A stretch of DNA of 12,501 nucleotides from Cypionkella sp. (GTDB taxonomy: Bacteria > Pseudomonadota > Alphaproteobacteria > Rhodobacterales > Rhodobacteraceae): NCBI GenBank assembly GCA_023255415.1, contig JALRIN010000052.1, positions 1-12,501 of the forward strand, read 5' to 3'. Shown piece after piece: positions 1 to 6,543 of the stretch. The number at the start of each line of letters is the position of its first letter. Positions within the stretch are counted from its first letter, which is position 1. Under the pieces are notes generated by a model that was given only the letters and a program-made list of their open reading frames with translations, made no database searches and had not been told where the DNA came from. The translations under genes and the position numbers were made by a program.

Positions 1-1345
1 CCCAAGACCGGATGCCTTTGTGGAAACACTCCAGATCGTATTTCTCATTCGGGCTGTGGATTTGATCGTCATCGCGGCCAAAGCCCATTAGCAGCGCATC
101 CATGCCCAGATAGGTCTTGAAATAGCCCGCAATCGGGATCGAGCCGCCGCAGCCGACATAGGCCGCCGCACGTCCCCATTCCTCGGTCAAGCCAGCCCGC
201 GCCATCTCGAAGGCCGGATCGTCAATCGCCATCACGCCTGCGGGCGAATTGCCGTGGTCTTTCCATTCGATGCGGCAATCGGCGGGCAGCTGCGCCTCGA
301 CCCAAGCGCGGAAGTGTTTGCGCAGGGCGTCGGGGTCTTGATCGCCCACCAGCCGGAACGAAACTTTGGCATGTGCCTCGGCTGGCAGCACGGTTTTAAA
401 GCCGTCGCCGGTATAGCCACCCCAGATGCCGTTGATCTCGGCGGTGGGGCGCGACCAGATCATCTCGAGCGGGGTACGGTCTTGCTCGCCTGCCGGAACC
501 GACAGGCCGACGCCTGCCAAAAACGCCGCGTGATCAAAGGCAAGGCTTTGCCATTGCTGGCGAATCGCATCGGGCAGCTCTGTCACCCCATCGTAGAAAT
601 GCGGGATGGTGATATGGCCCTGATCGTCGTGCATCTTGCCCAAAATCTGGCTTAGCACCCGGATCGGGTTTTGCGCAGCCCCGCCATACATGCCCGAATG
701 CAGGTCTTTGTTGGCGGCATGGATGGTCATTTCCTCGCCCAAAAGACCGCGCAACATGGTGACGATTGCGGGAGCGGTATCGGCGAAAAGCCCAGTGTCA
801 CAGATCAGCGCAATATCGGCGCGCAGCTCTTCGGCATTGTCTTGCAGAAAAGGAATAAGGCTGGGCGAGCCGGATTCTTCTTCGCCTTCAAAAAAGATCG
901 TAAGCTTGGCAGGCAGGCTGCCATTGACCGCTTTCCACGCGCGACACGCCTCTAGAAAGGTCATCAGCTGACCCTTGTCATCCGAGGCCCCCCGCGCGCG
1001 AATAACGCGGCCTTTTGGAGTATCCTGGATTTCAGGATCAAACGGGTCGCGATCCCAAAGCGACAGTGGATCAACGGGTTGCACGTCGTAATGGCCATAA
1101 AACAGCAGGTGTTTGTCGCCGCTGCCGCCATGGGCCACCACCATCGGATGGCCAGGGGTGGCGCGGGCCGAGGCTTCAAACCCCAGCGCTTGCAGCTCGG
1201 CCACCAGCCAGTCGGCGGCACGCGCGCAATCGGGCTTGAAGGCGGGGTCGGTGGAAATCGACGGAATGCGCAAAAGATCCAGCAATCGGTCCAGCGATTG
1301 CGGCAGGTCGGCATCAATACGGGCGAGAACGGCGTCAAGCGACAT
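1..1345 (-). CDS. M20-family metallopeptidase (dipeptidase-like), C-terminus cut by window edge
   Basis: The reverse strand is open from the ATG at 1343-1345 to the window edge, giving 448 codons. A good Shine-Dalgarno (AAGGAG, at about 1352-1357) lies 6-7 bases before the start. The protein reads as a cytosolic M20/ArgE-DapE-CPG2 zinc peptidase with no signal peptide. Visible metal and catalytic motifs are YGHYDVQP (H85 and D87), ARGASDDKG (D122/D123), EGEEESGSP (E155/E156), ICDTG (D183), and a late HSPNE whose His completes the site. A dimerisation (lid) domain lies between the last two. The final visible residues, KGIRSW, match the usual end of these roughly 460-residue proteins, so only about 10-15 residues should be missing. 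Members hydrolyse dipeptides or N-acylated amino acids. The exact substrate cannot be read from sequence. It is divergently transcribed from the small exported-protein gene at 1447. Confidence 0.93.
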   Translation of the reverse strand, partial: MSLDAVLARIDADLPQSLDRLLDLLRIPSISTDPAFKPDCARAADWLVAELQALGFEASARATPGHPMVVAHGGSGDKHLLFYGHYDVQPVDPLSLWDRDPFDPEIQDTPKGRVIRARGASDDKGQLMTFLEACRAWKAVNGSLPAKLTIFFEGEEESGSPSLIPFLQDNAEELRADIALICDTGLFADTAPAIVTMLRGLLGEEMTIHAANKDLHSGMYGGAAQNPIRVLSQILGKMHDDQGHITIPHFYDGVTELPDAIRQQWQSLAFDHAAFLAGVGLSVPAGEQDRTPLEMIWSRPTAEINGIWGGYTGDGFKTVLPAEAHAKVSFRLVGDQDPDALRKHFRAWVEAQLPADCRIEWKDHGNSPAGVMAIDDPAFEMARAGLTEEWGRAAAYVGCGGSIPIAGYFKTYLGMDALLMGFGRDDDQIHSPNEKYDLECFHKGIRSW

Positions 1346-1373
1346 GAGGGGCTCCTTGGTCACGGCAAATTCA

Positions 1374-1402
1374 AGCCTAGGCGCGGGCGCGGGGACTGTC
1401 CA
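1374..1402 (-). promoter_or_regulatory. Candidate sigma70 promoter of the M20 peptidase gene
   Basis: Read on the reverse strand, TGGACA (1402-1397, five of six matches to TTGACA) is separated by exactly 17 bases from TAGGCT (1379-1374, three of six matches to TATAAT). Transcription would start near 1367, giving a leader of about 21 bases that contains the AAGGAG ribosome binding site. The spacing is ideal but the -10 box is weak, so this is an inference. The same 101-bp gap (1346-1446) must also drive the divergent gene at 1447. It contains a perfect CAGCGCTG palindrome at 1401-1408 next to the -35 box. I see no clear promoter for the rightward gene. Confidence 0.4.
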
Positions 1403-1446
1403 GCGCTGCGGGCTTGCGCTAAAAGGCAGAAAAACCGGAGGCTCTG

Positions 1447-1842
1447 ATGCAAAAAACCTATCTTGCGGCGGCGTTTATGCTTTTGGCCGCCCCTGCCTTG
1501 GCGCAAGACATCGCAACCGAGACGACCACGCTTGGCGCCACGTCGATCACGCTTTATGTGCAGCCCTTCTTAGACGCGACCGAGCTTGCGACCCTGCGTT
1601 TGGTGGCCAGCAACAAAGACGCTTTGGCGCTGTTTGTTCCCAATTCGCAAGGCTTTGCGGCAATGGCAGTGGCCCCCGAGGAGGGCTTTATCAACGACGG
1701 CGCGCCGGTGGCGTCGGCCAAAGCACTATCTGATCTGCCCGATGCCGCGGCAGCCGCAACCGCTGCCCTTGACGCCTGCAACAGCGCGCGCAGCACGACC
1801 CAGCCTTGCGTTTTGTTGCTGGAAATCGGCCCAAAAAACTAA
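1447..1842 (+). CDS. Small exported protein of unknown function
   Basis: A 131-residue protein starts at an ATG preceded by CGGAG with a 6-base gap. The N-terminus is a clear Sec signal peptide: Lys3, then a hydrophobic core, ending APALA|QD with predicted cleavage after Ala19. The mature protein is about 112 residues, Ala-rich in its second half (residues 98-110), with no further membrane span. It has two cysteines (C111 and C121) in the order DAC-N9-C, which could form one disulfide in the periplasm. The sequence between them is polar and the C-terminus (VLLLEIG) looks like a beta strand. I do not recognise a family. It could be a conserved hypothetical of the Rhodobacterales, but that was not checked. 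Codon use matches the neighbours and a terminator follows directly, so it looks like a monocistronic real gene. Confidence 0.8.
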   Translation: MQKTYLAAAFMLLAAPALAQDIATETTTLGATSITLYVQPFLDATELATLRLVASNKDALALFVPNSQGFAAMAVAPEEGFINDGAPVASAKALSDLPDAAAAATAALDACNSARSTTQPCVLLLEIGPKN

Positions 1843-1844
1843 GG

Positions 1845-1866
1845 GGTGGCAATTTGCCATCTTTTT
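1845..1866 (+). terminator. Intrinsic terminator after the small exported-protein gene
   Basis: Two bases after the TAA stop, GGTGGC (1845-1850) pairs with GCCATC (1856-1861) around the loop AATTT, a 6-bp stem with one G-U pair. Five T residues follow at 1862-1866. This separates the small gene from the hemA control region that begins about 10 bases later. Confidence 0.7.
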
Positions 1867-1878
1867 CTCGGGCCTTGA

Positions 1879-1892
1879 TTGATACACATCAA
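1879..1892. promoter_or_regulatory. FNR/FnrL-type binding site upstream of hemA
   Basis: TTGAT-ACAC-ATCAA is a perfect match to the FNR/CRP-superfamily anaerobic consensus TTGAT-N4-ATCAA. Its centre (1885.5) lies 58 bases before the hemA ATG. A start of transcription near 1926-1927, just after a TAGATC -10-like hexamer at 1914-1919, would place the centre at about -41, the classical class II activator position. FnrL is known to control hemA in Rhodobacter sphaeroides, which supports the reading. An outer dyad, CCTTGAT-N8-ATCAAGG (1873-1894), shares the right half-site, so two registers overlap. Activation rather than repression is inferred. Confidence 0.75.
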
Positions 1893-1903
1893 GGCATGTC
1901 TCG

Positions 1904-1921
1904 GCGATCACGGTAGATCGC
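1904..1921. promoter_or_regulatory. Perfect 18-bp dyad over the presumed hemA -10 region
   Basis: GCGATC (1904-1909), a 6-base spacer ACGGTA, then GATCGC (1916-1921) form a perfect inverted repeat. It covers the TAGATC hexamer (1914-1919) that is the best -10 candidate for hemA and ends 12 bases before the Shine-Dalgarno. It could be an operator for a second regulator. Part of the symmetry comes from GATC being itself palindromic, so chance is not excluded. Confidence 0.3.
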
Positions 1922-1943
1922 TGAACAGGAACTGGAGACTGCT

Positions 1944-3167
1944 ATGAACTATGACGCTGCCCTTGATACTGCGATTGGCCATTTGCACAGCGAAGGCCGC
2001 TATCGCACCTTTATCGATATCGAGCGGCGTCAGGGCGCTTATCCGCATGCAATCTGGCGCAAACCCGATGGCAGCGAGGCCGATATAACGGTTTGGTGCG
2101 GCAATGACTATCTGGGCATGGGCCAGCACCCCGCAGTTCTGGCTGCCATGCACGAAGCGCTTGAGGCCACGGGCGCAGGCTCGGGCGGCACCCGCAATAT
2201 TTCGGGCACCACGGTTTATCATAAACGCCTTGAGGCAGAACTTGCCGATCTGCACCAAAAGGAAGCGGCGCTGATTTTCACCTCGGCCTATATCGCCAAT
2301 GATGCTACGCTTTCGACCTTGCCCAAGCTATTTCCGGGGCTGATCATCTATTCCGATGCGCTGAACCATGCCTCGATGATCGAAGGCGTGCGGCGCAATG
2401 GCGGGGCCAAGCGTATTTTCCGGCACAATGATCTGGCGCATCTGCGCGAGTTGCTGGCGGCCGATGATCCGGCGACGCCCAAGCTGATTGCGTTTGAGTC
2501 GATCTATTCGATGGACGGCGATTTTGGCCCAATCAAAGGCATCTGTGATCTGGCCGATGAATTCAACGCGCTGACCTATATCGACGAGGTGCATGCAGTG
2601 GGAATGTATGGCCCGCGCGGGGCAGGGGTGGCCGAACGTGACGGTCTTATGGGGCGGATTGATATCATCAACGGCACCCTGGCCAAGGCCTACGGCGTGT
2701 TCGGCGGCTATATCGCTGCCAGTGCCAAGATGGTGGATGCGGTGCGCTCTTATGCTCCTGGTTTTATCTTCACCACCTCGCTTCCACCTGCGGTTGCAGC
2801 GGGCGCTGCGGCCTCGGTTCGGGTGCTGAAAACCGCGCAATATTTGCGTGACGAACAGCAAAGCAATGCAAAAATCCTGAAGCTGCGGCTAAAGGGCATG
2901 GGGCTGCCAATCATCGATCACGGGTCACATATTGTGCCGGTGCATGTCGGAAACCCCATCCATTGTAAGCAGTTGTCCGATATGCTGCTAGAAGACTTCG
3001 GCATTTATGTGCAGCCGATCAACTTTCCGACCGTGCCGCGCGGCACCGAGCGGCTGCGCTTTACGCCATCGCCTGTGCATGATTCACAGCAAATTGATCG
3101 GCTTGTGAAAGCGATGGATCAGCTGTGGCAGCAATGTGCGCTGAATCGTGCCGAAATTTCTGCTTAA
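1944..3167 (+). CDS. hemA: 5-aminolevulinate synthase (Shemin pathway)
   Basis: A 407-residue alpha-oxoamine synthase condenses glycine with succinyl-CoA to give 5-aminolevulinate, CO2 and CoA, the first committed step of heme, bacteriochlorophyll and corrinoid synthesis in alphaproteobacteria. The ATG follows GGAG by 6 bases. The PLP lysine is K248 in GTLAKAYGVFGGY. Other active-site elements are the glycine-rich GAGSGGTRNISGT (residues 77-89), H142, and D214/H217 in YIDEVHAVG. R21, T83, N85 and I86 fall at exactly the R. capsulatus ALAS positions known to bind or select succinyl-CoA, which separates it from KBL, BioF and serine palmitoyltransferase. Length is typical of the family. No N-terminal Cys-Pro heme regulatory motif is present. 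An FNR-type box sits 58 bases upstream. The gene appears monocistronic. The family often has TLGKA where this protein has TLAKA, a mild substitution. Confidence 0.97.
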   Translation: MNYDAALDTAIGHLHSEGRYRTFIDIERRQGAYPHAIWRKPDGSEADITVWCGNDYLGMGQHPAVLAAMHEALEATGAGSGGTRNISGTTVYHKRLEAELADLHQKEAALIFTSAYIANDATLSTLPKLFPGLIIYSDALNHASMIEGVRRNGGAKRIFRHNDLAHLRELLAADDPATPKLIAFESIYSMDGDFGPIKGICDLADEFNALTYIDEVHAVGMYGPRGAGVAERDGLMGRIDIINGTLAKAYGVFGGYIAASAKMVDAVRSYAPGFIFTTSLPPAVAAGAAASVRVLKTAQYLRDEQQSNAKILKLRLKGMGLPIIDHGSHIVPVHVGNPIHCKQLSDMLLEDFGIYVQPINFPTVPRGTERLRFTPSPVHDSQQIDRLVKAMDQLWQQCALNRAEISA

Positions 3168-3221
3168 GCCGGCGATCTGTATGTAGAATCGCTTGCTCTG
3201 TGCTACGAATCCGTCAATAGA

Positions 3222-3242
3222 CAAAAACAGTAACGGTTTTTG
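3222..3242. repeat. A/T-rich inverted repeat between hemA and rodZ
   Basis: CAAAAAC (3222-3228) is the exact inverse of GTTTTTG (3236-3242), with a 7-base loop between. It lies 54 bases past the hemA stop and 40 bases before rodZ. The stem is A/T-rich and the T-run is inside the stem, so a standard terminator is doubtful. A weak terminator of either strand or a protein-binding dyad are both possible. A second weak dyad, GCGAT-N11-ATCGC (3172-3192), lies just after hemA. I see no convincing -35/-10 pair for rodZ in this 114-bp gap. Confidence 0.3.
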
Positions 3243-3267
3243 GGCGTAGTAGGGGCATAGGGCAGGT

Positions 3268-3285
3268 ATGGGGCTCATCGTATGA
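3268..3285 (+). other. Possible five-codon leader ORF coupled to rodZ
   Basis: ATG at 3268-3270, preceded by AGGG with a 5-base gap, encodes Met-Gly-Leu-Ile-Val and stops at TGA 3283-3285. That stop overlaps the rodZ ATG in an ATGA arrangement typical of translational coupling. The Shine-Dalgarno for this mini-ORF is as good as the one for rodZ itself. It is too short to judge by codon use, so chance occurrence is quite possible. Confidence 0.2.
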
Positions 3286-4499
3286 TTGGACGGAGATTTT
3301 CTGCTCCGGCTTCAGAAGACGTAGGGCCTAAGGGCTTTGATGACTTCGAGCTGCGTCTGGGCGATTTGATGCGCGGCGAACGTGCCACCTTGGGCAAAAG
3401 CCTGCTGGATATTCAACGCGATCTGAAAATCAAAGCCACCTATATTGCCGCCATTGAAAACGCCGATGTCTCGGCCTTCGAGACACCAGGTTTCATTGCG
3501 GGCTACGTGCGGTCTTATGCGCGCTATCTGGGAATGGACCCGGACGCGGCCTTTGCAAAATTCTGTCACGAATCAAAGTTTGAAGTTGCGCATGGCCTGT
3601 CGGCTGCGGCCTCGTCTGCTTCATTGACTGCGATGCGGGCGCGTCAAACCGCCGAAGAGCGTGATCCCTTTGCTGCGATCAACCCCAGCTTTATTCCGCC
3701 ACGTCAAAACCTGTTGTCGCAGTTAGAGCCGGGGGCGATTGGGTCTTTTGCGGTGCTGATCGCTCTGATCGGTGCTTTGGGCTATGGTGGCTGGTCGGTG
3801 CTGCAGGAAGTGCAGCGCGTGCAGCTGGCGCCTGTTGATCAAGCCCCGGTTGTTGTGGCCGAGATTGATCCGCTGGCCAAAGTTGCGGCCTCGGCACCTG
3901 CGGTTGCAGCCACCGCGATGCCTTTGCAGAAACTTGCCGCCGACGCGCTGGCTCCCGTGGCCGATCCGCTGGACCGTCTTTATCGCCCCGAGGCTTTGAC
4001 TGCTCCCGTGCTGATTGCCCGCGATGGGCCGATCTCTGCGATCAACCCGCGGATGATGGGCACCCAAGTGACCGATTTAGCGCGCGGTGCGGCTGATACC
4101 ACGGACAAACAAGCGATTGAGGATGCCGTGCAGGTGGTCGCCCAGGCCAAGCCGGGGGTCGAGCTTTTGGCGGTGCGCCCGTCTTGGGTTCGGGTCTCGT
4201 CTGCTGATGGCACGGTATTGTTTGAAAAGATCCTGAATGCGGGCGAGCGTTACGCCGTGCCGCAGTTGCAAGAAGCCGCCTTGTTGCGGGCGGGCAATTC
4301 AGGGTCGATCTATTTCGTGGTCAATGGCAAGACCATTGGTCCGGCCTCGCCCGGATCTACTGTCGTCAAGAACCTTGCGCTCTCTGCTGATGTGTTGTCC
4401 CAGACCTATGCCGTCGCCGATCTGTCGGGGGACGCCGATCTGGCGCAATTCGTCAATGTGGCCGATGCGGGCGCGCTATCCCCCGCGCCTTCGGAATAA
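3282..4499 (+). CDS. rodZ: RodZ-like cell-shape protein (HTH_25, one TM span, DUF4115)
   Basis: This 405-residue protein has the RodZ layout. A cytoplasmic Xre-like helix-turn-helix covers about residues 23-95 (LGDLMRGERATLGKSL, then IENADVSAFETPGFIAGYVRSYARYLG). A linker follows, then one membrane span at about 153-173 (SFAVLIALIGALGYGGWSVL). A long Ala/Pro-rich periplasmic linker leads to a DUF4115 beta domain at about 296-370 (VRPSWVRVSSADGTVLFEK to the NLALSAD region). In the family the HTH binds MreB rather than DNA and ties the cytoskeleton to the elongasome. The gene lies directly before ispG, as it does in E. coli, which supports the call. The start is the first ATG, with GGGG eight bases upstream. 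The ATG overlaps the stop of a possible five-codon leader ORF. A strong terminator follows. Confidence 0.88.
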   Translation: MIGRRFSAPASEDVGPKGFDDFELRLGDLMRGERATLGKSLLDIQRDLKIKATYIAAIENADVSAFETPGFIAGYVRSYARYLGMDPDAAFAKFCHESKFEVAHGLSAAASSASLTAMRARQTAEERDPFAAINPSFIPPRQNLLSQLEPGAIGSFAVLIALIGALGYGGWSVLQEVQRVQLAPVDQAPVVVAEIDPLAKVAASAPAVAATAMPLQKLAADALAPVADPLDRLYRPEALTAPVLIARDGPISAINPRMMGTQVTDLARGAADTTDKQAIEDAVQVVAQAKPGVELLAVRPSWVRVSSADGTVLFEKILNAGERYAVPQLQEAALLRAGNSGSIYFVVNGKTIGPASPGSTVVKNLALSADVLSQTYAVADLSGDADLAQFVNVADAGALSPAPSE

Positions 4500-4522
4500 C
4501 GCGAAGAGTTATGCGGCAACTG

Positions 4523-4549
4523 GCCTCGGACAGTTGCTCCGAGGCTTTT
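4523..4549 (+). terminator. Strong intrinsic terminator between rodZ and ispG
   Basis: GCCTCGGA (4523-4530) pairs perfectly with TCCGAGGC (4538-4545) around a 7-base loop, and TTTT follows at once (4546-4549). It begins 23 bases after the rodZ stop and ends only 36 bases before the ispG ATG. It should strongly limit read-through, so ispG probably has a promoter of its own overlapping or just downstream of the hairpin. Confidence 0.85.
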
Positions 4550-4585
4550 GCATGTCTATCTATATGCAAGCAGAAGGAGCCCGCC

Positions 4586-5701
4586 ATGACCCATAACCCG
4601 ATCCGCCCTTGGCGCAACATCGAACGCCGCGTGTCGCGCCAGATTAGGGTGGGCAAAGTCTTGGTGGGCGGTGATGCGCCGATTTCGGTGCAGACCATGA
4701 CCAACACCCTGACCACCGATATTGCCGCCACTATCGAACAGATCCAGCGCTGCGCGGTTGCGGGGGCTGATATCGTGCGGGTTTCGACACCGGATGAAGA
4801 CAGCACCCGCGCGCTGCGCGAAATCGTGCGCGAATCGCCGGTGCCAATCGTGGCCGATATTCATTTCCACTATAAACGCGCCATTGAGGCCGCCGAGGCA
4901 GGGGCGGCCTGTCTGCGCATCAATCCGGGCAATATTGGCGATGCCCGCCGCGTTCGCGATGTGGTGCAAGCGGCCAAGGATCACGGCTGTTCGATCCGCA
5001 TTGGCGTCAATGCGGGGTCGTTGGAAAAGCATCTTCTGGACAAATACGGCGAGCCTTGCCCCGATGCGATGGTCGAATCTGGCATGGATCATATTCGTCT
5101 GCTCGAGGATAACGACTTTCGCGAGTATAAAATCTCGGTCAAGGCGTCAGATGTGTTTATGGCTGCTGCCGCCTATCAGCAATTGGCAGGGGCCACCGAC
5201 GCGCCGATCCATCTGGGCATCACCGAAGCCGGTGGTCTGGTGTCCGGCACGGTCAAATCGGCGATTGGGCTGGGCAATCTGTTGTGGATGGGGATTGGCG
5301 ACACCATTCGTGTCAGCCTCTCGGCCGATCCGGTGGAAGAGGTCAAGGTCGGCTTTGAGATTTTGAAATCGCTGGGGTTGCGGCACCGTGGGGTGACGAT
5401 CATCTCTTGCCCGTCTTGCGCGCGGCAGGGGTTTGACGTGATCAAAACCGTCTCGGCCCTTGAAGACCGGCTGGCTCATATCACCACCAGCCTAAGCCTG
5501 TCGATCATCGGCTGCGTGGTCAATGGCCCGGGCGAGGCTTTGATGACCGACATCGGCTTTACCGGCGGCGGCGCAGGGTCGGGCATGGTTTACCTTGCTG
5601 GCAAGCAAAGCCACAAGCTGAGCAACGAAGCGATGGTCGATCACATTGTCGAGCAGGTCGAGAAAAAGGCGGCCGAACTAGAGGCCGCCAAACCCGCCTG
5701 A
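4586..5701 (+). CDS. ispG: 4-hydroxy-3-methylbut-2-en-1-yl diphosphate synthase
   Basis: The 371-residue product is IspG (GcpE), the [4Fe-4S] enzyme that reductively opens the cyclic diphosphate MEcPP to HMBPP, the penultimate step of the MEP isoprenoid pathway in the cytosol. Cluster ligands are visible as C275 and C278 in ISCPSCARQG and C310 in IIGCVVNGPGEA. E317 in the same motif is the usual fourth ligand or catalytic acid. The N-terminal TIM-barrel half contains VQTMTNTLTTD, DIHFHYK and RINPGNIG. I chose the ATG at 4586 because AAGGAG lies 6 bases before it and the family begins near the Arg-rich VSRQIRVG segment. An in-frame ATG at 4511 would run translation through the upstream terminator. 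The stop codon abuts the stop of the convergent Dsb gene. Confidence 0.97.
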   Translation: MTHNPIRPWRNIERRVSRQIRVGKVLVGGDAPISVQTMTNTLTTDIAATIEQIQRCAVAGADIVRVSTPDEDSTRALREIVRESPVPIVADIHFHYKRAIEAAEAGAACLRINPGNIGDARRVRDVVQAAKDHGCSIRIGVNAGSLEKHLLDKYGEPCPDAMVESGMDHIRLLEDNDFREYKISVKASDVFMAAAAYQQLAGATDAPIHLGITEAGGLVSGTVKSAIGLGNLLWMGIGDTIRVSLSADPVEEVKVGFEILKSLGLRHRGVTIISCPSCARQGFDVIKTVSALEDRLAHITTSLSLSIIGCVVNGPGEALMTDIGFTGGGAGSGMVYLAGKQSHKLSNEAMVDHIVEQVEKKAAELEAAKPA

Positions 5702-6457
5702 TCAGCCCTTTTTGCGCTCGTCTGCCACGATCTGCTGCATGCCGTCCAAGGGCACATAGCCGCGAAACAGGCTGCCCTGAATAACAAAGGTCGGCGTGCC
5801 CGAAATCTGCATCTTATTGCCAAGATCCTGATTTTTCGTGATCACGGCACTGACCTCATCCGAGCCCATTTTGGCCACCACCTCAGCCCCGTCAAAGCCC
5901 AGATCGGCGGCGAGTTTGGTCAAGGTGGGCGCATCGGGCTTGCCGCGCAGGGTGATCAGCGCGTCATGCGCCTTTTTATAGGCCTCACCCCCATGCAGTT
6001 GCAGCACTGCAATGGCAAAGCGCGACGAGATCGTCGAATCTTCGCCCAAGATCGGATATTCTTTGAAAATCAAGCGGATGTTGCCATCGGCTTTCACCAG
6101 TTGTTCAACCTCTTCATAGGCCTTGCGGCAATAGCCGCAGCGATAGTCCATGAATTCAACCAAGGTGATGTCGCCGTCAGGATTGCCGCCGACCCAAGAA
6201 TGGCTGTCGGCAAAAAGATCGTCCTTATAGGTCACCAAAAGCTGCGCCTCATTGGCCGAGGCGGCTTTGTCCTGGCGGGCTTGCAGCTCGGTCATCACCT
6301 CGACCATGACTTCGGGGTTCTCGATCAGATAGCTGCGCACCTCGGCGCGAAATGCGGCGCGTTCGGCATCGGTCATTTCGCCCAAACCGCCAGCAAAGCC
6401 GGGGGCGGCGAGCAGGCAGGCAGAGGTCAGGAGGGCAGCAATCTGGGGCAAACGCAT
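5702..6457 (-). CDS. ScsC/DsbA-like periplasmic thiol-disulfide oxidoreductase
   Basis: A 251-residue exported thioredoxin-fold protein. It has a signal peptide (MRLPQIAALLTSACLLAAPGFA, cleavage near residue 22) and an N-terminal helical segment (about 30-75, AFRAEVRSYLIENPEVMVEVM) resembling the ScsC_N oligomerisation domain. The DsbA-type domain carries the active site C107-GY-C110 in DYRCGYCRK and the cis-proline loop SGTPTF with P222. Such proteins oxidise or isomerise disulfides of secreted proteins. ScsC-like members are mostly isomerases, but direction cannot be settled here and no DsbD/ScsB partner is present. I chose the ATG at 6455-6457 because it begins the signal peptide and has AAAGG upstream. 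The longer ORF from 6556 has no signal peptide at its start and overlaps the divergent gene. Cys14 lies in the signal region but its context (LTSAC) is a poor lipobox. Confidence 0.9.
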   Translation of the reverse strand: MRLPQIAALLTSACLLAAPGFAGGLGEMTDAERAAFRAEVRSYLIENPEVMVEVMTELQARQDKAASANEAQLLVTYKDDLFADSHSWVGGNPDGDITLVEFMDYRCGYCRKAYEEVEQLVKADGNIRLIFKEYPILGEDSTISSRFAIAVLQLHGGEAYKKAHDALITLRGKPDAPTLTKLAADLGFDGAEVVAKMGSDEVSAVITKNQDLGNKMQISGTPTFVIQGSLFRGYVPLDGMQQIVADERKKG

Positions 6458-6490
6458 GGGCGGACCTTTGTCGGATGGCGGCGGGCAGGC

Positions 6491-6520
6491 TTGACCTTGC
6501 GCGCGGTGAGGGAACATACA
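6491..6520 (+). promoter_or_regulatory. Candidate promoter of the aminotransferase gene
   Basis: TTGACC (6491-6496) and CATACA (6515-6520) are 18 bases apart, a plausible sigma70 pair with a strong -35 and a moderate -10. Transcription would begin near 6527, about 17 bases before the ATG. The 86-bp divergent gap (6458-6543) must also drive the Dsb gene leftward, for which I see no clear hexamers. Confidence 0.35.
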
Positions 6521-6521
6521 G

Positions 6522-6536
6522 CCCCTAGCATAGGGG
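6522..6536 (+). promoter_or_regulatory. Perfect dyad that includes the aminotransferase Shine-Dalgarno
   Basis: CCCCTA (6522-6527), loop GCA, then TAGGGG (6531-6536) form a perfect 6-bp stem. The right arm is the AGGGG Shine-Dalgarno of the gene starting at 6544. In an mRNA starting upstream of 6522 the hairpin would hide the ribosome binding site. If transcription starts near 6527, as the promoter candidate suggests, most of the left arm is lost and the dyad would instead act as DNA, for example as an operator. Confidence 0.35.
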
Positions 6537-6543
6537 GTGTCGA

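Noticed and set aside
1113..1733. A 206-codon forward ORF spanning the divergent promoter region and parts of two genes
   Set aside because: It runs through the antisense of the peptidase and out of frame in the small exported-protein gene, with low-complexity Arg/Ser/Ala composition. Both real genes have motifs or a signal peptide.
4511..4585. N-terminal extension of ispG from an in-frame ATG at 4511
   Set aside because: It would be translated from the rodZ terminator hairpin and lacks a Shine-Dalgarno. The ATG at 4586 has AAGGAG at ideal spacing and gives normal IspG length.
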